Shown: positions 15,201-21,985 of the stretch, piece after piece
Position numbering within the stretch: the stretch's first letter is position 1
How the letters are laid out: each line of letters opens with the position of its first letter
Assembly (NCBI GenBank): GCA_900544385.1
Contig: UQVD01000025.1
Location: 1 to 22,033, forward strand
Source of the DNA: an uncultured Collinsella sp.
GTDB taxonomy: Bacteria; Actinomycetota; Coriobacteriia; Coriobacteriales; Coriobacteriaceae
Length of the DNA: 22,033 bases
Direction of reading: 5' to 3'
The notes under the pieces: generated by a model
The model's database searches: none
What the model was told of the DNA's origin: nothing
Seen by the model: only the letters and a program-made list of their open reading frames with translations
Program-made: the position numbers and the translations under genes

Positions 15201-15261
15201 GGGGTGCCAGGCGGTTCCTGTGGGTGAGCGCTTGGTTTTCCCAATCGTTAATGGCGTCCAT
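12253..15261 (-). CDS. ebgA: Beta-galactosidase large subunit EbgA (GH2)
   Basis: A 1002-residue glycoside hydrolase family 2 enzyme that hydrolyses lactose and other beta-galactosides in the cytoplasm. It follows E. coli EbgA almost end to end: the start (NRLAPHAYFMGYETADLA), YTDEGFPFPVDQPFVPSD at 93-110, the jelly-roll domain to about 210, an immunoglobulin-like domain, then the catalytic barrel with HGVNRHDHDDHKGRAVG from 323. The acid/base is Glu435 in WSMGNESGYG and the nucleophile Glu497 in INCEYGHSMGNGPGG. The C-terminal beta-sandwich ends in HGPGENYPDSL and LLGLGSNSWGSEVLD. AAGGAG precedes the ATG at 15261. It is the first gene of ebgAC, divergent from a LacI-type repressor across 376 bp holding three operator palindromes. 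Confidence 0.97.
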   Translation of the reverse strand: MDAINDWENQALTHRNRLAPHAYFMGYETADLAATYSRELSRGFVQLSGSWQFRLFEGPAAVSNEELSTYEPEWDHVEVPHLWQVDGYGNLAYTDEGFPFPVDQPFVPSDDPTGVYQRIVNLPAVPAGAREIIRFDGIESYGELYVNGQFIGMTKGSRLSAEFDVTDALVEGDNLFAVKVLQYSDGSYIEDQDMWWASGIFRDVYLMQRPAAHLVDFRFCTHREGDTALITLDTVAEGASRIVFTLSDGESVVATGECVDGHAECSVADAHFWNPEDPFLYDLSFEVYDGDEVSEYVPHRQGLAEVTVEGNHIYLNGTYFKMHGVNRHDHDDHKGRAVGLDRMRRDLELMKQHNINAVRTSHYANDPRFYELCDEYGIMLVAETDMESHGFENIGNIALVTDDPAWEPAYVDRIERLVMQERNHACIIMWSMGNESGYGCNIRAMYAKAHELDGRPVHYEEDRNADTVDVISTMYSRVSQMNDFGEHPFPKPRINCEYGHSMGNGPGGLSEYQEVFDRWDCIQGQFIWEWCDHGLAAVTEDGIAYDMYGGDNGDYPNNSNFCIDGMVFPWQQPSPGLTEYGQVICPVRMAYDTEAGELTVTNKRWFTTLEDVCLSAETLVDGDVVSRKTLMPGAVAPGESVQLPLVIREAAVGETLLTVRAYTMAAHVWCEPMFQLGASQFAIANHPAPAIAAPTRPELTVEETEQEIRIHFLNGELTFSKVNGTVSEWKASGRDVMASGPQVGFWHPLVDNHAQEYDSLWKDNFIDVMQTSTRKVSWKQDGNAVVVTVSQRIAPPVRAFGMRVELVYTVLPSGRVDLKVSGEPYGDYSDIIPRIGISFEVPGCDRAVEWYGHGPGENYPDSLRANPVGHYHTTVDDMFTPYVMPQDCANREGTRWVALRSSHGDGVLVTRPADAASNPFSFSAWPYSCEAIDNAKHVYDLVKGDTVTVNINDQLLGLGSNSWGSEVLDSYRTRFESFSFEVSLRPLTSADLAQALAPIKEA

Positions 15262-15293
15262 GGTGATGCTCCTTCGTCATCGTAGTGATTCTT

Positions 15294-15307
15294 GTGCAAC
15301 CGGTTGT
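15294..15307. promoter_or_regulatory. ebg operator 1 (CAACCGGTTG palindrome)
   Basis: GTGCAACCGGTTGT, with the perfect 10-bp palindrome CAACCGGTTG, lies 33 bp upstream of the ebgA start and just downstream of the proposed -10. A central CG is typical of LacI-family operators. Confidence 0.8.
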
Positions 15308-15311
15308 CCTT

Positions 15312-15341
15312 ATCTTACGGGCGATGCAAAAAGCTGTGCAA
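15312..15341 (-). promoter_or_regulatory. Candidate ebgAC promoter
   Basis: On the minus strand TTGCAC (15336-15341) is separated by 18 bp from TAAGAT (15312-15317). Operator 2 overlaps the -35 and operator 1 lies right after the -10, a layout that fits repression by the divergent LacI-type protein. Confidence 0.45.
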
Positions 15342-15349
15342 CCGGTTGT
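15336..15349. promoter_or_regulatory. ebg operator 2
   Basis: A second exact copy of GTGCAACCGGTTGT, 42 bp from operator 1 (about four helical turns), overlapping the candidate -35. Confidence 0.8.
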
Positions 15350-15380
15350 CCGCTGAACGGTCGATTTGGCCGGGTTAACG

Positions 15381-15394
15381 GTGCAACCGGTTGT
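15381..15394. promoter_or_regulatory. ebg operator 3
   Basis: A third exact copy of GTGCAACCGGTTGT, 45 bp from operator 2. Three sites on nearly the same helical face suggest cooperative binding or DNA looping by a tetrameric or paired dimeric repressor. Confidence 0.8.
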
Positions 15395-15550
15395 ACAATC
15401 GCAACACTTATGTCACCCTGAGTATCGAAACTCAGCACAAGACATCGTTCTTAAGCTCGTAGGCAACCTCCACGCCCGCTGATATCTCACCCACACGAGA
15501 CGTATTCGATTTCGGCTTGGTTGCAAAACGACACCGGTCACCGGATATCA

Positions 15551-15576
15551 TGAACGCTGTTCAGGCGCACTATAGT
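15551..15576 (+). promoter_or_regulatory. Possible promoter and palindrome for the ebg regulator gene
   Basis: TGAACGCTGTTCA (15551-15563) is a palindrome with arms TGAAC and GTTCA, followed 7 bp later by the -10-like TATAGT at 15571-15576. No good -35 precedes it. The rest of 15395-15637 shows only one copy of GGTTGCAAAACG (15519-15530) and a short CCGGT-C-ACCGG palindrome (15534-15544). Confidence 0.3.
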
Positions 15577-15637
15577 AAGCTGTATCCGCACTAGCCCGTA
15601 TCAGTGACAACATCGACCGCATTTTCCAGGAGACGCC

Positions 15638-16654
15638 ATGACACAACCAGTTCGCACCGCACCTACGCTTGCCGAGGTTGCCGCAGCTGCCGGCGTGTCG
15701 CGCTCCACGGCATCGCGCGCCCTCAACGATTCGCCCCGCATTAGCGAGGAAACCAAAAAGCGCGTCCGCGCGGCGGCCAAGGAAGTCAATTTTGTCCCCA
15801 ACGCTCGTGGCCGAGCGCTCGCTGTCGGGCGCTCGGAAATCATCGCCGTGCTCGTGACCGAGCCTCTGAGTGAACTCTTCAGCGACCCCACCTATAGCGA
15901 GTTTTTGAGCGGCATTACCGAGGAACTTTCGGAGTCGTCTTACTTGCCCGTGATCTTGCAGGCATCTTCCTCGCATGAGCGCAACCGCGCACGCGAGCAT
16001 TTTGAGCGCCGCTCGTTCGACGCCGTGATCGACGTCTCGCCCTACAAAGGCAGTGAGCTGCTCGAGGTGCTGCGCGAGCTGGGCGTACCCACCGTGTTGT
16101 GCGGCCAGCTCGAGGGCCACCCCTATCGCGATGTGTTCTCGACGGTCTACTCTGACGACGAAGAGGGCGGACATTTTGCGGCACTCGCCATGAAGGATCG
16201 CGGGCGCAAAGATATCGTCGCCGTGTTGGGACCGCAAGACAACCCCGCTGTTGTCGACCGCCTGCGCGGCTACCGCGCCGTCTTGAGCGAAGACCTCCCA
16301 GACGCAAACGTTATCTATACCGGCTGGAACAGCGGAGACGGCTATCAGGCCATGCACCAGATCCTCGCGCGCGAGATTGCTTTCGATGGCGTGCTCTGCG
16401 GATCGGACCGTATCGCGGCTGGCGTCATCACCGCACTCAACGAGGCAGGCCTATCCGTTCCGGCGGACGTTTCCGTCGTCGGCTTCGACGATCACGAGAT
16501 TGCGACGCGCTGCGTCCCCGCGCTCACGACCGTCCGCCAGCCCCTGCGCGAAGAAGGCCACATGGCCGCCAACATTGCGCTCAACATGATCAAGGGCGCC
16601 GAGCCCACCACCTCCGTGATGCACATGCAGCTGATCCAGAGAGACTCGCTATAA
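15638..16654 (+). CDS. LacI-family repressor divergent from ebgAC
   Basis: A 338-residue LacI/GalR-type regulator, complete in length. The N-terminal helix-turn-helix is LAEVAAAAGVSRSTASRALN at residues 11-30; the hinge region (FVPNARGRALAVGRSEII) runs to about 69, and the sensor domain carries the late motif VPADVSVVGFDDHEIATRCV. CAGGAG lies upstream of the ATG at 15638. It is transcribed away from ebgA, and the shared gap has three identical palindromes of the form this family binds, so control of ebgAC by galactose or a galactoside is a strong inference. A terminal 62-bp repeat array follows the stop codon within 5 bp. Confidence 0.95.
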   Translation: MTQPVRTAPTLAEVAAAAGVSRSTASRALNDSPRISEETKKRVRAAAKEVNFVPNARGRALAVGRSEIIAVLVTEPLSELFSDPTYSEFLSGITEELSESSYLPVILQASSSHERNRAREHFERRSFDAVIDVSPYKGSELLEVLRELGVPTVLCGQLEGHPYRDVFSTVYSDDEEGGHFAALAMKDRGRKDIVAVLGPQDNPAVVDRLRGYRAVLSEDLPDANVIYTGWNSGDGYQAMHQILAREIAFDGVLCGSDRIAAGVITALNEAGLSVPADVSVVGFDDHEIATRCVPALTTVRQPLREEGHMAANIALNMIKGAEPTTSVMHMQLIQRDSL

Positions 16655-16658
16655 GAAA

Positions 16659-16871
16659 CTGGGCCGGGCTTTCCGCCAGACAGTTGTTGCGGAAAGCCTG
16701 CCCCGTTTTGAGCGCTCATTCTGGGGCACAGTTTCCGCTAGACAGCTCAACCGGAAAGTGCGTCCCGTTATTTGGCTGGATTCTGGGTCGCAGTTTCCAA
16801 AAGGACCCTGTTTGGGAAAGCGCGACCCCTTCTGGACGCAGATTCCGGGACGCACTTTCCGCGGTGCCCGG
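16659..16871. repeat. 62-bp tandem array of palindromic units
   Basis: Three full units start at 16659, 16721 and 16783, exactly 62 bp apart, and a fourth partial one starts at 16845. Each opens CTGGG (CCGGG in the fourth) and carries TTTCC about 11 bp in. The full units have GGAAAG about 32-37 bp in, and each ends in ATT. Each full unit folds as an imperfect 15-17-bp hairpin. The spacers between the arms also diverge only moderately, so this is a tandem duplication of a hairpin unit, not a CRISPR array. It fills the space between the LacI-type stop and the aspS terminator. Confidence 0.85.
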
Positions 16872-16905
16872 TCATCCCATGCCTTCACAATCTCGGCGTA
16901 TAAAA

Positions 16906-16936
16906 AACGAGGGAAGGCACGCGTCCTTCCCTCGTT
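16906..16936 (-). terminator. Rho-independent terminator after aspS
   Basis: A perfect 12-bp stem (AACGAGGGAAGG at 16906-16917 with 16925-16936) and 7-nt loop are followed on the minus strand by TTTT. It lies 24 bp past the aspS stop codon. Confidence 0.92.
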
Positions 16937-16959
16937 GCGGGCAATATGTAGCCGCTCGC

Positions 16960-18747
16960 CTACATCAGGCGCAGGCTGACGTCCTTGAGCTGGGCGCCGG
17001 AAACGGCACTCGGGGCGCCCGACATAAGGTCGGAGCCGCTGGCCGTCTTGGGGAACGCCATGACGTCGCGGATGGAGTCGGAACCGGTGAGCAGCATGCA
17101 CACGCGGTCCAGGCCCAAAGCGAAACCGCCCATCGGGGGCGCACCAAACTTGAGCGCCTCCATGAGGAAGCCAAACTGAGACTCGGCACGCTCCTCGGTA
17201 AAGCCCAGGAGCTTGAGCATGGACATCTGCATCTCGGCGTTGTGGATACGCATACCGCCGCCGCCGGCCTCAAAGCCGTCCATGACAAAGTCGTAGGTGC
17301 AAGAACCGGCTGCCAGCGGGTCGGCCTCGATCTTAGCGATGTCGGTCTCGGTCGGCAGGGTGAACGGCTGGTGCTCGGCAGCGTAAGCCTTGCGATCCTC
17401 GTCCCAGTGGAACAGCGGGAAGTTGACGACCCACAGGAAGTCGTGGCCCTCGCGCTTGATCTCGAGTGCGTTGGCCATGTGAGAACGCATGCCGCCCAGG
17501 ATCTCGTCGGAGAGCAGGCGCGGGCCGGCGGCGAACATCACAAGGTCGCCGGGCTCGACGTCCATGCGCTCGCGCAGAGCGGCCATCTCCTCGTCCGAGA
17601 AGAACTTGACGATGGGGCTGTTGATGGAGCCGTCCTCACGGAAGGCGATCCAGGCCAGGCCCTTGGCGCCAAACGTGGAGGCCACGCCGGCGAGCTTGTC
17701 GATCTTGGCACGTGCCCAGGCACCGGCGCCCTTGGCGTTGATGGCCTTGACGACAGAGCCCTCCTCGTTTGCGGCGGTCGCAAAGACCTTGAACTTGGAG
17801 TTGGCAAAGATGTCGGTCAGGTCGACCAGGTGCATGCCATAGCGGGTATCGGGCTTGTCGGAGCCATAGGTGTCCATGGCATCCCAGTAGTTCATGCGAC
17901 GCAGCGGCGTGGGCATCTCGACACCCATGCGGCCGAAAGCATCGGCAAGAACCTCCTCGAGCGCGCTCATGACATCGTTCTGGTCCACGAAGGACATCTC
18001 GATATCGACCTGGGTGAACTCGGGCTGACGGTCGGCACGCAGGTCCTCGTCGCGGAAGCACTTGGCAACCTGGTAGTAGCGCTCGACGCCACCGACCATG
18101 AGCAGCTGCTTCAGAAGCTGCGGGGACTGCGGCAGCGCGTAGAAGTTGCCCGGCTGGATGCGGCTGGGGACGATGAAGTCGCGGGCGCCCTCGGGCGTGG
18201 ACTTGAACAGGGAGGGCGTCTCGACCTCCATGAACTCACGGTTGTGCAGCGCCTCGCGAATGGCAAAGGTAAAGTCGGAGCGCAGCTTGAGGTTGGCCAT
18301 CATCTCGGGACGACGGAGGTCCAGATAACGATAGCGCAGGCGGGTGTCCTCGCTCGTCTCGATGCCGTCCTCGATCTGGAACGGCGGGGTGACGGACGTG
18401 TTGAGCACTTCGGCGTGGTCGGTCAGGACCTCGATCTCGCCGGTCGCGAGCTTGGTGTTGGTGGTCTCCTCGCCACGGGCGCGCACGACGCCGTGGATCT
18501 TGATGGGCCACTCGGGACGCATGGTCTCGGCGATCTTAAAGGCATCGCCATCGGAGTGCTCGGGGTCAAAGGTGAGCTGCGTGATGCCCTCGCGGTCGCG
18601 AAGGTCGCAGAAGATAAGGCCGCCGTGGTCGCGGCGACGGCTCACCCAACCGGTGAGGGTGACCTCTTCGCCCACGTTCTCGAAGCGAAGCTCGCCGCAG
18701 GTACGGGTGTGCATGGAATGCTCATCGATGGGACGGGTCTGGCTCAT
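16960..18747 (-). CDS. aspS: Aspartyl-tRNA synthetase (bacterial type)
   Basis: A 595-residue class II aminoacyl-tRNA synthetase that charges tRNA-Asp. The anticodon-binding OB fold comes first (VTLTGWVSRRRDHGGLIFCDLRD, split over residues 29-51). The catalytic domain has motif 2 around FRDEDLRADRQPEFTQ from 231 and motif 3 with GLDR at 545-548. The GAD insertion typical of bacterial AspRS lies between, about residues 285-420. Length is normal. AGGAGG lies upstream of the ATG at 18747; an internal Met at residue 12 fits the family start almost as well. It is a single gene with its own terminator. In many actinobacteria hisS lies upstream; here the upstream neighbour is the divergent serB. Confidence 0.97.
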   Translation of the reverse strand: MSQTRPIDEHSMHTRTCGELRFENVGEEVTLTGWVSRRRDHGGLIFCDLRDREGITQLTFDPEHSDGDAFKIAETMRPEWPIKIHGVVRARGEETTNTKLATGEIEVLTDHAEVLNTSVTPPFQIEDGIETSEDTRLRYRYLDLRRPEMMANLKLRSDFTFAIREALHNREFMEVETPSLFKSTPEGARDFIVPSRIQPGNFYALPQSPQLLKQLLMVGGVERYYQVAKCFRDEDLRADRQPEFTQVDIEMSFVDQNDVMSALEEVLADAFGRMGVEMPTPLRRMNYWDAMDTYGSDKPDTRYGMHLVDLTDIFANSKFKVFATAANEEGSVVKAINAKGAGAWARAKIDKLAGVASTFGAKGLAWIAFREDGSINSPIVKFFSDEEMAALRERMDVEPGDLVMFAAGPRLLSDEILGGMRSHMANALEIKREGHDFLWVVNFPLFHWDEDRKAYAAEHQPFTLPTETDIAKIEADPLAAGSCTYDFVMDGFEAGGGGMRIHNAEMQMSMLKLLGFTEERAESQFGFLMEALKFGAPPMGGFALGLDRVCMLLTGSDSIRDVMAFPKTASGSDLMSGAPSAVSGAQLKDVSLRLM

Positions 18748-18774
18748 ACCAGTGATCCTCCTTTATGGATCTGT

Positions 18775-18799
18775 GCCGCCCCGTGTCGTTCCGGGCGGC
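18775..18799 (-). other. GC-rich leader hairpin in front of aspS
   Basis: GCCGCCC at 18775-18781 pairs with GGGCGGC at 18793-18799 (11-nt loop), just upstream of the aspS ribosome-binding site. No T-box sequence is visible. It may affect translation; no more can be said. Confidence 0.35.
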
Positions 18800-19003
18800 G
18801 TCGTACAGATTTGCCCAGCCTGCGTAAACCGCGCAGCCGGACACGGCGTTCTATCTTATCGCACCTGCGTCGATGTGCCGCGGAAAAGTAGCTCATGCCC
18901 AAAGACTTGACGGAGACGAAACAATTGATGCGCCGTGGCCGTCGCCAAGGCGCGCCGCGTGCGACAATGTGCCCCAATACAACTGCACTAGGAAAGGCCC
19001 GCC

Positions 19004-19639
19004 ATGACTGCACGCCTCATCGTTATGGATATCGACTCCACGCTCATCAACCAGGAGGTCATCGACCTGTTGGGCGAGGAGGCCGGCGTGGGCAAGCAGG
19101 TAGCGCAGATCACTGAGCGCGCCATGCGCGGCGAGCTTGACTTTAAGCAGGCGCTCGAGGAGCGCGTGGGGCTGCTTGCCGGCCTGGACGAGAGCGTGTT
19201 CGAGCGCACCTTTGCGCGCGTGACGTTTACCCCCGGCGCGCTGGAGCTTGTGCGCTCGGCGCACAGCAAGGGCTGGAAGGTCGGCGTGGTAAGCGGCGGC
19301 TTCCACGAGGTCGCCGATAAGATCGTGGCCGCTGCGGGCATCGATTTTTGTCTAGCGAACCGCCTGGAGGTCGTAGACGGCAAGCTCACCGGTAAGCTGG
19401 CGGCAGACATCGTGACCAAGGAGTCCAAGCTCATCCAGCTGCTGGACTGGGCGGTTGAGTGCGGTGTCGATATGGCCCACACCGTCGCGATCGGCGACGG
19501 CGCCAACGACATCCCTATGATTCAGGCCGCGGGCACGGGCATCGCGTTTTGCGCCAAGCCCAAGACGCGCGAGGCCGCCCCGTTTGCCATCGACGAGCGC
19601 AACCTGATGCTCGCCATGGACATCATCCTGCGCGACTAG
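19004..19639 (+). CDS. serB: Phosphoserine phosphatase
   Basis: A 211-residue HAD-superfamily phosphatase, the last step of serine synthesis (phosphoserine to serine). Motif I is MDIDSTLI with nucleophile Asp9 and acid/base Asp11; motif II is SGG at 97-99; the motif III lysine is Lys142; motif IV is GDGANDIPMI from 164. The cap region (EEAGVGKQVAQITERAMRGE) is the SerB type. It is the short form without the N-terminal ACT domain of E. coli SerB. GGAAAGG precedes the ATG at 19004. It is divergent from aspS, and larB starts 116 bp downstream on the same strand after an inverted repeat, so serB is probably its own unit. Confidence 0.92.
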   Translation: MTARLIVMDIDSTLINQEVIDLLGEEAGVGKQVAQITERAMRGELDFKQALEERVGLLAGLDESVFERTFARVTFTPGALELVRSAHSKGWKVGVVSGGFHEVADKIVAAAGIDFCLANRLEVVDGKLTGKLAADIVTKESKLIQLLDWAVECGVDMAHTVAIGDGANDIPMIQAAGTGIAFCAKPKTREAAPFAIDERNLMLAMDIILRD

Positions 19640-19676
19640 TCGATCCGTCTAACAACAGAATCAATTCCTCTATGTC

Positions 19677-19714
19677 TAGTTTCCGAACGATTTTGTTCTA
19701 ATGTTCGGAAACTA
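19677..19714. promoter_or_regulatory. 12-bp perfect inverted repeat upstream of larB
   Basis: TAGTTTCCGAAC at 19677-19688 and GTTCGGAAACTA at 19703-19714 are exact complements with a 14-nt spacer that contains the -10-like TCTAAT. The site is 42 bp upstream of the larB start. It could be an operator for the lar genes, perhaps of the TetR-type gene at the end of the operon, or a terminator of serB lacking a T-run. The first is more likely. Confidence 0.5.
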
Positions 19715-19755
19715 CCCTTCTCGTGCTAGACTTTGCACCGTCGAAGGGAACATAT

Positions 19756-20538
19756 ATGGATAAGCGAGATCTTGAGCAATTGCTGAGCGATGTTGCCGAC
19801 GGAGCAGTCGCCCCGGCAGTCGCCCTCACGCGCATCCAGACGGCGCCAACCGCCGATCTGGGTTTTGCGCAGCTCGATCTTTCGCGCGGGGTGCGCCAAG
19901 GAGCCGGCGAGGTTGTCTACGGCGCCGGTAAAACCGCCGAGCAGATTGCCGCCATAATCAAAGCATTGCGCGATGCCGGCCAGGAGCGCATCCTAGTCAC
20001 GCGCCTGGACGCCGAGAAGGCAACCCGTACCTCGGAGCTCCTCGACAACGGCATCGACCTGGGATATGTCCCGAACGCCCAGCTCGCCCTCGTGGGCGGC
20101 ATGCCCTCCCCCACCGGCAACGGACGCATCGTCGTCGCCTGCGCCGGCACGAGCGACCTGCCCGTCGCCGAGGAAGCCGCGTTGACGGCCGAGTTCTATG
20201 GCAACGAGGTCGACCGCCTCTACGACGTGGGTGTCGCCGGCCTGCACCGCCTGCTCGCGCATGCCGAGGAACTTGCTCAGGCGCAGGTGATCATTGCCGT
20301 CGCCGGCATGGAGGGCGCGTTGGCGAGCGTTATCGGCGGCCTGGTGAGCTGTCCGGTCATCGCCGTTCCCACCAGCGTGGGCTACGGCGCAAGTTTTGGT
20401 GGCGCAGCCGCGCTGCTCGCCATGCTCAACTCCTGCGCCAGCGGCGTTTCGGTCGTCAATATCGACAACGGCTTTGGTGCCGCCTACCAGGCAAGCCTTA
20501 TCAATCATCTGAGCGCTGGCACGCCCTGCGTCCGTTAA
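19756..20538 (+). CDS. larB: LarB, nickel-pincer cofactor biosynthesis carboxylase/hydrolase
   Basis: A 260-residue enzyme that carboxylates and hydrolyses nicotinic acid adenine dinucleotide to make pyridinium-3,5-biscarboxylate mononucleotide, the first step towards the nickel-pincer nucleotide. The C-terminal half is PurE-like: GTSDLPVAEEA at 131-141, GMEGALASVIGGL from 184, CPVIAVPTSVGYGASFGG and MLNSCASGVSVVNIDNGFG. Glu186 and Cys227 fall where the catalytic Glu and Cys of the Lactobacillus enzyme lie, as far as I recall that family. AAGGGA precedes the ATG at 19756; a longer frame upstream carries no family sequence. It is the first gene of larB-larC, with 10 bp to larC. Confidence 0.94.
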   Translation: MDKRDLEQLLSDVADGAVAPAVALTRIQTAPTADLGFAQLDLSRGVRQGAGEVVYGAGKTAEQIAAIIKALRDAGQERILVTRLDAEKATRTSELLDNGIDLGYVPNAQLALVGGMPSPTGNGRIVVACAGTSDLPVAEEAALTAEFYGNEVDRLYDVGVAGLHRLLAHAEELAQAQVIIAVAGMEGALASVIGGLVSCPVIAVPTSVGYGASFGGAAALLAMLNSCASGVSVVNIDNGFGAAYQASLINHLSAGTPCVR

Positions 20539-20548
20539 GGAGCATTCC

Positions 20549-21466
20549 ATGTCTAACCATCAGCACACGCTTATCATCGACGGCACCTCGGGCATCAGCG
20601 GCGACATGACCGTCGCGGCCCTGCTCGACCTGGGCACCAGCGAGGAACAACTGCGCGAGCAGCTCGCCACGCTTCCGGTCGGCGGCTTTGAGATTGCCGT
20701 TACGCGCGCAAACAAGCATGGCATCGACGCCTGCGACTTTGACGTTCAGCTGGCAGAGGAGCTCGAGAACCACGATCACGATATGGCCTGGCTCTACGGC
20801 AACGAAGCAGCCGTCGAGCACACGCACGAGCATGGGCACCACCATCATGACCATGGCGAGCACGAACACGAGCACTGCCACGAGCATGACCATGAGGCCC
20901 ACGGCCATGGTCACGAGGGTCACCATCACGCCCACCGCCATCACCACCGCTCTTTGGCCGATGTCACGACGATCATTGATGGCTCGCAGCTAAGCGATGG
21001 CGCCAAGCGTCGCGCCCTCGCCATTTTTTCCGTACTCGCCGCCGCCGAGGCCAAGGCTCACGGCAAAACGCCCGAGACCGTCATGTTCCACGAGGTAGGC
21101 GCCGTCGATTCCATCGTCGACGTCTGCTCTGTCGCCATCTGCCTCGATGACCTGGGCATTGAGGACATCGTTGTCGAGTCGCTCTCCGAGGGCCACGGAA
21201 CCATCCGCTGTGCCCACGGTCTCATGCCCATTCCCGTCCCCGCTGTCGTCAACCTATGCCAGGCGGGCAATATCGCCCTCACGCCCGCACCGGTCGCCGG
21301 CGAGCTCGTGACGCCCACGGGCGCCGCCATCGTTACCGCGCTGCGTACATCCGAGCACCTGCCGGCCCGCTACCGCATCGAGGCCGTCGGCTACGGCGCC
21401 GGCAAGCGCCCCTACGAGGGTTGCTCCGGCACGCTCCGTTGTCTGCTCGTTCACGTGGATGCATAG
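20549..21466 (+). CDS. larC: LarC, nickel chelatase of the pincer cofactor pathway, C-terminal domain missing
   Basis: A 305-residue protein matching the N-terminal (LarC1) part of LarC, which inserts nickel into the pyridinium-bisthiocarboxylate nucleotide. The family start DGTSGISGDMTVAALLDLG is clear, as are HEVGAVDSIVD, PIPVPAV, PTGAAIVTAL and YGAGKR near the end. A histidine-rich stretch (24 His among residues 91-133) probably binds or stores nickel. Typical LarC runs to about 400 or more residues, but the LarC2 part (the TNIDDM-type domain) is absent, and the next gene occupies the space 2 bp later. In L. plantarum larC1 and larC2 are joined by a programmed frameshift; here no LarC2 sequence lies in any frame. 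AAGGAG precedes the ATG at 20549. Confidence 0.9.
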   Translation: MSNHQHTLIIDGTSGISGDMTVAALLDLGTSEEQLREQLATLPVGGFEIAVTRANKHGIDACDFDVQLAEELENHDHDMAWLYGNEAAVEHTHEHGHHHHDHGEHEHEHCHEHDHEAHGHGHEGHHHAHRHHHRSLADVTTIIDGSQLSDGAKRRALAIFSVLAAAEAKAHGKTPETVMFHEVGAVDSIVDVCSVAICLDDLGIEDIVVESLSEGHGTIRCAHGLMPIPVPAVVNLCQAGNIALTPAPVAGELVTPTGAAIVTALRTSEHLPARYRIEAVGYGAGKRPYEGCSGTLRCLLVHVDA

Positions 21467-21468
21467 CC

Positions 21469-21985
21469 ATGGATGCCCGCAAAGAAAAAAGCCGCGCCGC
21501 CATCGTCGCGGCATTCTCTGAGCTCCTGCGCGAGGAAGACTACAACAAGATCACCGTCGGTGACATCATCGCTCGCGCCCATGTGGGTCGGGCCACGTTC
21601 TACGGCCTCTTCAAGAGCAAAGACGACCTACTCGCCGCGCTCGTGAGCGATATCTGCGCCCACGCCCTCGACGATGACGGTACGCCCCTCGACGACCCAC
21701 TCGTACAGGTCGAGCATATCCTCAACAACCTCTGGGAGCGTCGTCAGGGCGTACGCGCCCTCGTAGCCGGCGCCGGCTCACGCGTCTTCGCCGACTACCT
21801 CCGCAAGACCATCATGACGCGCGCAGCCGAAACCGTCCCCGTCGAACCCGCAGGCCCCGCCGCCACCATGGACCGAAGCTTCCTACTACACCACATAGCC
21901 TCAAGCTTCGTAGGAATGGTCCAATGGTGGGCCTGGCACAACTTCCAAGCAGCCAAAGCCGACGTAGCCAAAGACTACCTATCAG
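21469..21985 (+). CDS. TetR-family transcriptional regulator, 3' end missing
   Basis: An N-terminal TetR/AcrR regulator of which 172 codons are present before adapter begins. The DNA-binding helix-turn-helix reads ITVGDIIARAHVGRATFYGLFKSKDDLL, from about residue 28, with FKSKDDLL being the family's usual ending. The rest is a helical ligand-binding domain. Families of this kind are mostly 180-200 residues, so little is lost. It starts 2 bp after larC, so it is very likely cotranscribed with larBC and may control that operon or genes beyond the contig edge. The apparent extension to residue 187 or so is adapter-encoded. Confidence 0.85.

Noticed and set aside
16659..16871. CRISPR array
   Set aside because: The period is regular, but the intervening segments are related to each other rather than unique, the repeats are imperfect hairpins, and no cas genes are present. 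A tandem duplication fits better.
18748..18900. T-box riboswitch before aspS
   Set aside because: No T-box consensus, specifier loop or terminator/antiterminator pair is visible; only a small GC-rich hairpin.
19683..19708. LexA (SOS) box from CGAAC and GTTCG
   Set aside because: The halves are 14 bp apart; the Gram-positive SOS box needs 4 bp between them.
21420..21985. Programmed frameshift joining larC to a LarC2 domain
   Set aside because: The frame after the larC stop encodes a clear TetR-type helix-turn-helix, not LarC2, and no other frame shows LarC2 motifs.
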